Source of the DNA: Planctomycetaceae bacterium
GTDB taxonomy: Bacteria; Planctomycetota; Planctomycetia; Pirellulales; Pirellulaceae
Assembly: GCA_002723275.1 (NCBI GenBank)
Contig: PBNZ01000019.1
Coordinates: forward strand, 1 to 64,000
Direction of reading: 5' to 3'
Length of the DNA stretch: 64,000 nucleotides
In this document: positions 36,598 through 44,589 of the stretch, one piece after another
Layout: the number at the start of each line of letters is the position of its first letter
Numbering within the stretch: position 1 is the stretch's first letter
The notes under the pieces: generated by a model
Database searches by the model: none
What the model saw: only the letters and a program-made list of their open reading frames with translations
What the model was told of the DNA's origin: nothing
Position numbers and translations under genes: made by a program

Positions 36598-38106
36598 ATG
36601 TCGATTCCGAGCCAATTACGGCCTAACTTCGAACCTTCTTCCACCTATTCCGGTCCCCTTCAGCTAACGTATGATAAGAGTGTGAACAGTTTTCAGCTCA
36701 ATTCGCCCTCCGTCGCCGTCATCGGGGGCGGCATCAGTGGTTTGGCTGCCGCCCATCGTCTGACCGAACTGGAACCGTCCTGGTCGGTGACGTTGTTCGA
36801 GTCAACTCAGCGCTTGGGAGGTGTCATTGGCACCGACCGAGAGGACGGATTCCTGATCGAGCGGGCGGCCGATAACTTTCTCCAGGGCGCGACTGCGCCG
36901 TGGGCCGTCTCGCTTTGCGAACGCATTGGTTTTAAAAACCAATTGATTCCCACCAACGAAGATCTTCGTGGCGCCAAGGTTTACTGGAACGGCAAACTCC
37001 ACTCCGTGCCTGCCGGTTTTCAATTAATGGCACCGTCTCAATTGGTTCCCCTTCTCACCACAAGTCTGCTCAGCCCTCTGGGAAAGTTACGGCTGATTTG
37101 TGAGCCGTTGATTCGTGAAGCCGATGTCGCAGAAGAACGATCTCTGGCGTCCTTTGCCAAACGGCGACTGGGTCGGGAAGCTTACGAACGCTTGGTCGAA
37201 CCTTTAGTTGCGGGAATCTATACGGCGGATCCTGAACAACTGAGTGTCGACGCTGCCTTGCCTCAAATGGTTCAACTCGTTCGTGAACACGGCAGCCTGT
37301 ATCGGGGCATGCGCAAACGGCGAGAACGTCAGCCTAAATCAATTGAACGAGGTGCGCGGTACAGTCTCTTTGTGGCACCGCGTGACGGGATGTCTAGCCT
37401 GGTCGATGCCTTGAGTGGACAGTTGAAGACAACAGAGATTCGGTGTCAGACGCAGGTGGAGCAGTTGAGACGTGAGGAGGACTCATGGAACCTGCAAACT
37501 CAAGAAGGTCGCTCAAAATTTGATGCCGTAATCGTTTCGACGCCCAACTACGTGACAGCCAACCTTCTGCACGACGAACTGCCCGAACTTGCTCAGGAAT
37601 TACAGGCGGTCGAATACGCCAGTTCGGCGGTCGTTTGTCTCGCCTTTGAAAAACGACAGATCTCTCGGCCTCTCGGTGCCTTTGGCTGCGTGATTCCCTC
37701 GGCAGCGGGACGTCCGATTCTGGCAATTAGCTGTGCTAGCGCTAAATTCCCGGACCGGGCACCAGCAGGGATGGAGCTGTTCCGAGTTTTTCTGGGCGGT
37801 GCGTTACGACCTGAAATAGTGGATTTCTCCGATGCAGAATTAATCGCGACTGCGACTTCGGAATTAAGCGAGTTGCTGGGGATTCAGTCGGCCCCCCATC
37901 TGGCTCGGGTTGTTCGTTGGCCCCGGGCGATGCCTCAGTATGCGGTCGGACATCTTGCTCGCCTCAAACGCATTCGCAGTCAGCTTCCTGCCTCTGGCTG
38001 TTTGCAACTCGCAGGAAATAGCTTTTCGGGTGTGGGAATTCCACAATGCGTCCGCGAGGGAGAGGCGGCTGCGGAGCGAATTGTCGCCGCCCTCAAACCT
38101 AGCTGA
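36598..38106 (+). CDS. hemY: Protoporphyrinogen/coproporphyrinogen oxidase (HemY type)
   Basis: An FAD enzyme of about 502 residues oxidising protoporphyrinogen IX (or coproporphyrinogen III) in heme synthesis. The dinucleotide motif VAVIGGGISGLAAAHRL, the following RLGGVIGT segment, the family's EPLVAGIYTADPEQLSVDAA, and the C-terminal ANSFSGVGIP-type FAD motif (LAGNSFSGVGIPQCVREGEA) are clear. The start is uncertain: ATG 36598 is used here, but GTG 36682 gives a protein beginning just before the FAD motif, and a TTG at 36562 opens the frame. It diverges from ftr, and the two 5' regions overlap if the early starts are used. Confidence 0.9.
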   Translation: MSIPSQLRPNFEPSSTYSGPLQLTYDKSVNSFQLNSPSVAVIGGGISGLAAAHRLTELEPSWSVTLFESTQRLGGVIGTDREDGFLIERAADNFLQGATAPWAVSLCERIGFKNQLIPTNEDLRGAKVYWNGKLHSVPAGFQLMAPSQLVPLLTTSLLSPLGKLRLICEPLIREADVAEERSLASFAKRRLGREAYERLVEPLVAGIYTADPEQLSVDAALPQMVQLVREHGSLYRGMRKRRERQPKSIERGARYSLFVAPRDGMSSLVDALSGQLKTTEIRCQTQVEQLRREEDSWNLQTQEGRSKFDAVIVSTPNYVTANLLHDELPELAQELQAVEYASSAVVCLAFEKRQISRPLGAFGCVIPSAAGRPILAISCASAKFPDRAPAGMELFRVFLGGALRPEIVDFSDAELIATATSELSELLGIQSAPHLARVVRWPRAMPQYAVGHLARLKRIRSQLPASGCLQLAGNSFSGVGIPQCVREGEAAAERIVAALKPS

Positions 38107-38225
38107 GTCGTCTGGCAAAGCTCGCAGCGTCCCGCCTACTTGCGGCTGGGCCGAGCGTTTGTTGAAATGCTGAATTGACTGCCAAACCCCGCTCGTGTGC
38201 GAAGTCTGACTGTCGGGAGAGACCC

Positions 38226-39329
38226 TTGATCGTTGGTGTGCCCCAAGAAATCAAACGCGATGAATACCGAGTCGCGGTGCTGCCCGTCGGTGTCGAGGAG
38301 CTTTCTCGACGCGGAAATCGGGTGCTGGTTCAGGCGGGTGCGGGTTTGGGTTCGGGAATCGCCGACCACGAATACTTGAAAGCCGGTGCCGAATTGGTTG
38401 CGACGGCTGAGGATGTCTTTAGCCAGGCCGATTTGATTCTGAAGGTGAAGGAGCCACAAGAGTCGGAATGGCCGCTCATTCGTCCTGGACAGGTGTTGTT
38501 TACCTATTTTCATTTTGCTGCGGGTCGCGAGCTTACGGAGGCGATGATCGCAACGGATGCCGTTTGTGTCGCTTATGAGACGCTTGAGTTTCGGGGCAAG
38601 CTGCCGCTGTTGACGCCGATGAGCGAGGTGGCCGGCCGCATGAGTATCCAGGAAGGTGCCAAGTATCTCGAGCGACCTCAGATGGGTCGTGGCATTTTGT
38701 TGGGTGGAGTTCCGGGAGTTGCACCGGCGCACATCACGATTCTTGGGGGAGGCGTCGTCGGTGCCAATGCGGCTCGGATTGCAGCCGGTTTTCAAGCCGA
38801 CGTTGCAATTCTCGACATTAACATGGACCGACTCCGATATCTGGATGATGTGATGCCAGCCAATGTCAACGTGCTGTTCAGTGACCGACACACAATTCGG
38901 GAACAGTTGCAACTGGCAGATCTGGTTGTCGGTGCTGTGTTGATCCCGGGAGCAAAGGCACCGCGATTGATCCAACGCGATGACCTCCAAATGATGAAAA
39001 ATCGTAGTGTGATTATCGATGTTGCTATTGACCAAGGTGGATGTATCGAGACGTCTCGACCGACGACTCACGGTGATCCCATTTTTATCGAAGAAGAAGT
39101 TGTTCACTACTGCGTGACGAATATGCCAGGCGCGGTTGGACGCACGAGCACATTTGCTCTGTGCAACGTTACTTTGCCTTGGGCACTCGAGATTGTTAAG
39201 GATGGAATCGATGAGGCCGCTCGCCGGTCAAAGTCGATCTCATCAGCTATCAATGTGTACCGTGGTCAGATTACGAACCAGGCGGTGGCCGAAACGTTCG
39301 ATTTGTCGTTTTCGGATACCTTCGCTTAG
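38226..39329 (+). CDS. ald: Alanine dehydrogenase
   Basis: An NAD-dependent L-alanine dehydrogenase of 367 residues (alanine to pyruvate and ammonia). Features are the N-terminal VGVPQEIKRDEYRVAVLP, the substrate segment LKVKEPQESEW, LTPMSEVAGRMSIQEGA, the Rossmann ITILGGGVVGANAARIAAGF, and MPGAVGRTSTFALCNVTLP. TTG 38226 is chosen because GGGAG stands about 7 nt upstream and the protein then begins as other Ald proteins do. A TTG at 38175 would add 17 residues. It follows hemY by 119 bp. Confidence 0.95.
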   Translation: MIVGVPQEIKRDEYRVAVLPVGVEELSRRGNRVLVQAGAGLGSGIADHEYLKAGAELVATAEDVFSQADLILKVKEPQESEWPLIRPGQVLFTYFHFAAGRELTEAMIATDAVCVAYETLEFRGKLPLLTPMSEVAGRMSIQEGAKYLERPQMGRGILLGGVPGVAPAHITILGGGVVGANAARIAAGFQADVAILDINMDRLRYLDDVMPANVNVLFSDRHTIREQLQLADLVVGAVLIPGAKAPRLIQRDDLQMMKNRSVIIDVAIDQGGCIETSRPTTHGDPIFIEEEVVHYCVTNMPGAVGRTSTFALCNVTLPWALEIVKDGIDEAARRSKSISSAINVYRGQITNQAVAETFDLSFSDTFA

Positions 39330-39342
39330 TTCCTCACGACCC

Positions 39343-39387
39343 CATGTTTTTTGAGTTCATATTTTTTAAGTTCATGTTTGTAAAGTT
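39343..39387. repeat. Three imperfect 15-bp repeats in the purE leader
   Basis: CATGTTTTTTGAGTT (39343-39357), CATATTTTTTAAGTT (39358-39372) and CATGTTTGTAAAGTT (39373-39387) lie head to tail, filling most of the gap between ald and the purE ATG. They are AT-rich, unlike their surroundings, and non-coding on the plus strand. Confidence 0.85.
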
Positions 39388-39399
39388 AGAGGATGAGCA

Positions 39400-39906
39400 A
39401 TGAGTCAGGATACTCCCAAAGTCGGAATCATTATGGGTAGCGATAGCGATTGGCCGAAGATCAAAGGCGTATCGGCTGCCTTGGCAGAATTTGATATCCC
39501 ACACGAAGTTCACGTGATGAGCGCTCATCGAACTCCGCATGTCGTGGGTGAATATGCAACGACCGCGGAAGAGCGTGGTTTGCGAGTGATCATTGCGGCG
39601 GCAGGCGGAGCTGCTCACTTGGCAGGTGTTGTGGCAGCCCATACGCCCTTGCCGGTCATTGGCTTGCCTGTTCCAACCGCCGACCTCGGTGGCATGGACT
39701 CGCTCCTGTCGACCGTTCAGATGCCCGGTGATGTTCCAGTCGCCAGCGTCGCTGTCGGAATGGGTGGCCCCCGAAATGCTGGTTTATTCGCGGTTCAAAT
39801 CCTCTCGACCGCCGACGATGCATTGCGACAACGCTTTGCTGAATTCAAGCAGAGCCTTGTCGCCAAAATCGGGGCCAAGGATGCAAAACTGCAAGAGCAG
39901 CTTTAA
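39400..39906 (+). CDS. purE: N5-carboxyaminoimidazole ribonucleotide mutase
   Basis: A 168-residue class I PurE that converts N5-CAIR to CAIR in purine synthesis. The signature residues are in IIMGSDSDWPKI, VMSAHRTPHVV (catalytic His) and IIAAAGGAAHLAGVVAAHTP, with GMDSLLSTVQMPGDVPVASV. The partner PurK gene is not adjacent. mtnA starts 12 bp later, and the leader contains 15-bp AT-rich repeats. Confidence 0.97.
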   Translation: MSQDTPKVGIIMGSDSDWPKIKGVSAALAEFDIPHEVHVMSAHRTPHVVGEYATTAEERGLRVIIAAAGGAAHLAGVVAAHTPLPVIGLPVPTADLGGMDSLLSTVQMPGDVPVASVAVGMGGPRNAGLFAVQILSTADDALRQRFAEFKQSLVAKIGAKDAKLQEQL

Positions 39907-39918
39907 TCGAGCTAGTGG

Positions 39919-41118
39919 ATGACTGCTGAATCCCAACCACCGACTTCGAACGCACCGAACTCGAACGCACCGAACTCGAACGCACCGAACTCGAACGCAC
40001 CGAACTCGAACCCATCGAGCTCGGACCAATCGAGCTCGGACCAATCGGCATCTCCTGAGACCTTGTCTTGGGAAGGTGATACGGCGGGCTATCTGCGAAT
40101 GATTGATCAAACGCAGCTACCTCGCGATCTGGTTTATCTCGATTGCCGGTCGATCGAGTCGGTTTGGGAGGCGATTAAATCGCTGCGAGTTCGCGGTGCT
40201 CCTGCGATCGGTATTGCTGCGGCCTACGGGGTTTGCATTGGAGCCCAGGGACCGACCGAAGATGAATCTGCCTTTTGGGAACGACTTCATGGTGCCATGG
40301 ATTACTTGGCCACCAGTCGACCCACAGCAGTGAATCTGTTTTGGGCTCTGGATCGTATGCGCCATCGTGCGGAACGCCATCGTGGTGATTCGATTGCCCA
40401 AATTCGCAAGGTGTTGCTCCAGGAAGCTCAAGAGATTCACCGTGAGGATCGACAGACTTGCCATGCGATTGGTATGCACGGCGCTGAGTTGCTCGCGGAA
40501 AACTCCGGAGTTCTAACCCATTGCAATGCGGGAGGTCTGGCAACGGCTGAATATGGTACCGCCTTATCGGTGTTCTTTACGGCACAAGATCAGGGTAAAC
40601 AGCTGCACGTATTTGTCGATGAAACTCGTCCACTCCTACAAGGATCTCGGTTGACTGCCTGGGAGCTTTTGCAGCGAGGGATTCCATCGACGTTGATTTG
40701 CGATTCGATGGCCGCGCAGGTAATGCGAGAAGGTCGCGTCCAGGCGGTGATTACTGGAGCAGATCGGATTGCAGCGAACGGGGATGCGGCCAACAAAATC
40801 GGGACCTATTCCGTGGCTGTTCTCGCACGGGCTCATCAAATCCCCTTTTATGTCGCAGCGCCCCGCAGCACCTTTGACTTGTCACTCGATTCCGGTGACG
40901 ATATTCCAATTGAACAACGGGCGGCGGAAGAGATCACTCATGGATTTGGTCATCCTACTGCCCCGGCAGGTGTTGATGTTTATAACCCAGCCTTCGATGT
41001 GACGCCGGCGTCGCTGATCGACGGTATTATCACCGAATTCGGAGTCATTCTGCCCGTGACGCGCGATCGCATCCAGGCGGTACTTGAAACAAACGTCTCT
41101 CATAGTAAAGGCGAATAG
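39919..41118 (+). CDS. mtnA: S-methyl-5-thioribose-1-phosphate isomerase with NAPNS-repeat extension
   Basis: The methionine-salvage isomerase (MTR-1-P to MTRu-1-P), 399 residues. The catalytic Cys202 is in VLTHCNAGGLATAEYGTAL and Asp282 in VITGADRIAANGDAANKIGT; RGAPAIGIAAAYG is the N-terminal motif. The first 45 residues are an unusual low-complexity extension: four perfect NAPNS pentapeptides (11-30), then NPSSS, DQSSS and DQSAS. The enzyme core begins near residue 48. No mtnK, mtnP or other salvage gene is adjacent. It is followed 2 bp later by a Gfo/Idh gene, so the operon continues. Confidence 0.95.
   Translation: MTAESQPPTSNAPNSNAPNSNAPNSNAPNSNPSSSDQSSSDQSASPETLSWEGDTAGYLRMIDQTQLPRDLVYLDCRSIESVWEAIKSLRVRGAPAIGIAAAYGVCIGAQGPTEDESAFWERLHGAMDYLATSRPTAVNLFWALDRMRHRAERHRGDSIAQIRKVLLQEAQEIHREDRQTCHAIGMHGAELLAENSGVLTHCNAGGLATAEYGTALSVFFTAQDQGKQLHVFVDETRPLLQGSRLTAWELLQRGIPSTLICDSMAAQVMREGRVQAVITGADRIAANGDAANKIGTYSVAVLARAHQIPFYVAAPRSTFDLSLDSGDDIPIEQRAAEEITHGFGHPTAPAGVDVYNPAFDVTPASLIDGIITEFGVILPVTRDRIQAVLETNVSHSKGE
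39946..40035 (+). repeat. 15-bp coding minisatellite in mtnA
   Basis: Four identical copies of TCGAACGCACCGAAC (39946-40005), then two diverged units (40006-40035) and a partial one. The array encodes the NAPNS repeats and the following S/D/Q-rich segment at the N-terminus of MtnA. The period of 15 preserves the frame. Confidence 0.92.
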
Positions 41119-41120
41119 AC

Positions 41121-42134
41121 ATGGTCAAAGTTGGAGTCATCGGTTTAGGAATGATGGGCCTGACCCATCTGGATGCATATGCCAAAAACAAAAACGTGAA
41201 GATTGCTGCGATTTGCGATAGCGATCCGGCTAGACTCTCCGGCACCGCGCATGCCGCCGGCAACATTGAGGGCCAGGCTCAATCGACCATTTCTGAATTG
41301 ACCGACGTTGAACGCTGTTCGGATGCCTTCGATGTGATTGGCAATTCCGATATCGATCTTGTGGATGTTTGCTTGCCAACCGATATGCACGTGAAGTTTG
41401 GCTGTGAGGTGCTGAAGGCAGGACAGCATCTGATGATCGAAAAACCTCTGGCACGAACTGCTGCGGATGCCAGGGTTATTGCCGAAGTCGCTCAAGAATC
41501 AAAAGGCATCGCCTTCGTCGGTCATTGCATGCGGTTTTGGCCGGGATGGACCTGGTTGAAGGAAGCGATTGATGACCAACGATTTGGAAAGGTCTACGGA
41601 GCGACCTTCCGTCGCGTGGTCAATCATCCCGGTGGACCCTTCTATTCCGATGGCGATCGTAGCGGCGGTGCAGCGCTCGATCTGCACATTCACGATACCG
41701 ACTTTATTCAATTCTGCTTTGGAATACCCAAGGCGGTAACTAGCTTCGGATACTCCAAGATAACCAATCAGCCCGATCACATTATCTCGCGATATGAATA
41801 CGACGACGTGCCGCTCGTAATGGCCGAAGGCGGTTGGGCAATGACGGATGGTTTCATCTTCAATATGGGGTATACCGTCAACTTCGAAAACGCGACGGCG
41901 GTGTATGACTCAGCTCAATCCAAGCCGCTGACGCTCTTCGAAAAGGGGAAGGATGCTGTCCAGGTCGAAGTTGACGAAATCATGGGCTACAACCTGGAAA
42001 TCGACTATCTTGTTGATTGTATCCTCAATGGAAACCGGCCGACGGTCGTGACCATGGAGGACGCGATGCAGACGGTACGCATCGTCGAAGCAGAAATTGA
42101 AAGTGTGCAAACGGGCGCACGAGTCTCGCTCTGA
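41121..42134 (+). CDS. Gfo/Idh/MocA-family oxidoreductase
   Basis: An NAD(P)-dependent dehydrogenase of 337 residues, probably on a sugar or cyclitol. The Rossmann motif is VGVIGLGMMGLTHLDAYAK, the EKPL motif with catalytic Lys is HLMIEKPLARTA, and the C-terminal GGAALDLHIHDTDFIQFCFG has the HxxD/His pair expected of the active site. Its substrate cannot be told from sequence alone. It lies 2 bp after mtnA and 12 bp before the DHODH-like gene. Confidence 0.92.
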   Translation: MVKVGVIGLGMMGLTHLDAYAKNKNVKIAAICDSDPARLSGTAHAAGNIEGQAQSTISELTDVERCSDAFDVIGNSDIDLVDVCLPTDMHVKFGCEVLKAGQHLMIEKPLARTAADARVIAEVAQESKGIAFVGHCMRFWPGWTWLKEAIDDQRFGKVYGATFRRVVNHPGGPFYSDGDRSGGAALDLHIHDTDFIQFCFGIPKAVTSFGYSKITNQPDHIISRYEYDDVPLVMAEGGWAMTDGFIFNMGYTVNFENATAVYDSAQSKPLTLFEKGKDAVQVEVDEIMGYNLEIDYLVDCILNGNRPTVVTMEDAMQTVRIVEAEIESVQTGARVSL

Positions 42135-42146
42135 TTGTGATGGCTT

Positions 42147-43232
42147 ATGTCTCACGAGATTCTTCCTCGCTACGAGATTCGGCAAAGCTACCAGTGGAAT
42201 TATGACCACGCACCTGATCCGATCGATTCTGATCAAGTGTCCGTCGTTGGTGAATATCAAATCTGTGGGTTGCCGATTGAGTCGCCTTTAGCCGTGGCGG
42301 CAGGACCGCTGTTGAACGGACGTTGGGTTCTTTACTACGCAAGTCTTGGCTTTGATGTGCTGACCTACAAAACCGTCAGGACTGAGTACCGTGACTGCTA
42401 CCCGATGCCGAATCTGCTGCCCGTTCCGGATCACCCGCTCCATTCGTCCAGCCAGTCGTTGACCGCGGAATCGCAAATGGCAGGATCCTGGGCCATATCC
42501 TTTGGGATGCCCTCCAAACTTCCTGACATTTGGCAAGCGGATGTGGAGTGGACTCGCCGACAACTCGATCCTCAGAAACGGCTGGCCGTGTCGGTGGTGG
42601 CAACGGTTCAACCCGATTGGACCCTTCAGGAGGTCGCGAAGGACTATGCACGCTGCGCACGCTGGGCCGTCGACGCAGGTGCTGACCTGATTGAAATCAA
42701 CTTGTCCTGTCCGAATGTGTCGACCTGTGATGGTCAGCTTTATCAGCAGCCGGAAGATGCGCGAGTCGTCGCTGAAGCCGTCAAAGAGGCGATCTCGGAA
42801 ACGCCCTTACTGGCGAAGATCGGCTTTGTTCCAGACGATACGCGAGCGTTGGCCTTACTGAGCGAGCTTGCAGACTCGGTGGATGCCATGATTATGGTGA
42901 ATGGCATTTCTGCACGGATTCTGGATGCAGAAGGTGGATCTTGTTTCGGCGGAGAGTATCGGGGAGTGGGGGGACTGGCCATCTTTGACCGCTGTGTCGA
43001 TCAAGTTTCCAGGTTTCGGAAACTTGTGAGTGAGCATCAGTTTCCCACCGAGATCGTGGGGTGCGGAGGAGTTGCGACGGCGGATGACGTGCTGGCCATG
43101 TTGGATGCGGGCGCATTAGCTGTGCAGATCGCAACGGCTGCCATGATAGATCCTGCCCTCGGGCTCACCCTTCGTCGCGAACTCAATCGGCGACGGACCG
43201 GTTGTGAAAGTAGAAACAACCGGTCTTCGTAA
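42147..43232 (+). CDS. Dihydroorotate dehydrogenase-family flavoprotein
   Basis: A TIM-barrel FMN enzyme of 361 residues. LAVAAGPLLNGRWVLYYASLG matches the FMN-binding start, and IEINLSCPNVSTCDG carries the Cys used as catalytic base in class 1 DHODs (class 2 has Ser). GVATADDVLAMLDAGALAVQ is the phosphate-binding end. The sequence diverges from standard PyrD, with an unusual N-terminal 40 residues, so another dihydropyrimidine or related oxidation is possible. It ends a four-gene run of purE, mtnA, Gfo/Idh and this gene. Confidence 0.85.
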   Translation: MSHEILPRYEIRQSYQWNYDHAPDPIDSDQVSVVGEYQICGLPIESPLAVAAGPLLNGRWVLYYASLGFDVLTYKTVRTEYRDCYPMPNLLPVPDHPLHSSSQSLTAESQMAGSWAISFGMPSKLPDIWQADVEWTRRQLDPQKRLAVSVVATVQPDWTLQEVAKDYARCARWAVDAGADLIEINLSCPNVSTCDGQLYQQPEDARVVAEAVKEAISETPLLAKIGFVPDDTRALALLSELADSVDAMIMVNGISARILDAEGGSCFGGEYRGVGGLAIFDRCVDQVSRFRKLVSEHQFPTEIVGCGGVATADDVLAMLDAGALAVQIATAAMIDPALGLTLRRELNRRRTGCESRNNRSS

Positions 43233-43282
43233 ACTAGCCGATCACGTTACACGAAGTCGTAGTAGACGTGACACTGACTGGG

Positions 43283-44263
43283 CTATTCGGCAACAAATTC
43301 AGTGACGCTGCCATTGGCCGCGTCGCTGACCTTGCCTGACCAAACGACGTTCAGGGCGCGGTCGAACGCTTCCACCGTTGCGTCCTTCAGTCGCTCGCCG
43401 ACTTCGCTTCGATTGTAAACGACGATCTTGCCGATATCTCGAGTGTCGCCTAGATCCAAAAGCCACCATGGCGCGGTCTCTTCAGCCGTATGGGTGACGG
43501 ATCCCTTGCTGAAATCGGATTCCACATTCCCATCGATCGCCCGATCAGCCTTCGTATCCTGGTAGTTGCTTGACTGACTTGCTGAACCTTCAGTCTGAAG
43601 ATCCTTCCCCGTTATCGTTTCAATGACTTGTACTTCAGCGAGTGAAAGGATGCGTTTTTCACCATCGAGTTTGACTTTGATGTAACGGGCGTTCGCCAGA
43701 GTCTTAATGGGGGGACCAGGTTCGGCGTCAGCTCCCCGATTGATGTAGATTTCGGGAATCGCTGCGGAGATTCCCTCAACGCCTTTCTTCGTCACATCCG
43801 TTTGCCAGACGTAAATCTTCTTGAGATTCTTGAGACCTTTGAGATGTTCCAGGCCGGCATCCGAAACTTTGGTTTCGTACAGGTTCAGATATTCCAGGTT
43901 CTCAAGGTTCTTCAAATGGGCGAGCCCTGCATCGGTAATGCCTGTCTTCTCCAGATGCAGTCGGTTCAACTTCTTGAGGTCGGCCAGATGCTTCAGGCCT
44001 TCGTCCGTGATTTTAGTCCCTCGCAGATTGACCCACACGAGATCAGGAACGTCTTTTAAAGGAACCAGGGCATCATCGGTGACGTCCTTATCCGAGAGAT
44101 GAAAGGTGGCTTCTTTGTCTGCAGTGTCTTTGGCAATGACACGCACTGTGCCGCCCGCTGCATTGATCGCCGCGATTGCCGCTTCTTCATTGGCTCGAGC
44201 CGTTGGAACGAAAAAGTAAACCGCGAATAGGCAAAGGCAGGCAAGCTGATTCCGGATGCTCAT
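43283..44263 (-). CDS. Secreted leucine-rich-repeat protein with discoidin-like domain
   Basis: A protein of 326 residues. A signal peptide (LACLCLFAVYFFVPTARA) is followed by four or five LRRs of the planctomycete type at about residues 60-160 (ITDEGLKHLADLKKLNRLHL; VSDAGLEHLKGLKNLKKIYV). The C-terminal domain resembles F5/8 type C/galactose-binding folds (SASQSSNYQDTKADRAIDGN; WWLLDLGDTRDIGKIVVYNR). It probably binds a protein or glycan at the cell surface. It is convergent with the DHODH-like gene. Confidence 0.88.
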   Translation of the reverse strand: MSIRNQLACLCLFAVYFFVPTARANEEAAIAAINAAGGTVRVIAKDTADKEATFHLSDKDVTDDALVPLKDVPDLVWVNLRGTKITDEGLKHLADLKKLNRLHLEKTGITDAGLAHLKNLENLEYLNLYETKVSDAGLEHLKGLKNLKKIYVWQTDVTKKGVEGISAAIPEIYINRGADAEPGPPIKTLANARYIKVKLDGEKRILSLAEVQVIETITGKDLQTEGSASQSSNYQDTKADRAIDGNVESDFSKGSVTHTAEETAPWWLLDLGDTRDIGKIVVYNRSEVGERLKDATVEAFDRALNVVWSGKVSDAANGSVTEFVAE

Positions 44264-44589
44264 GGGGGTATTCCTTAATCTCGTCCGTCAAAAAGGTCAG
44301 GTTAGTATACGTTGTCCGCGAGCACGAATTGTAATCATTCGAATCGCGCGATGCACTTGTTTCAAAAGGTAAACGTCGGAACTGGCGAGGTTGCCTCAAA
44401 GACACATTTCGTCGTCGGTCCGTTTTCGCTGGGAATTCGGCAGACCGATCCAACCCGCATATTTGGATGCCCCGTGATCTGATTTTGTGATTCCCGCATT
44501 CGCTTGGGAGCCGCGATTTGCCGGCCGTCGAGCAAACGGTAGGGTTTCGAAACTTTATAGAGCGACGATACCTCGGAGATTTGATTTCC
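44264..44589. other. Divergent intergenic region, LRR gene / NtrC-like gene
   Basis: A 326-bp gap. On the minus strand a TATACT at about 44304-44309 could be a -10 for the LRR gene. No sigma-54 (GG-N10-GC) promoter, strong hairpin or gene was seen. Confidence 0.35.
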
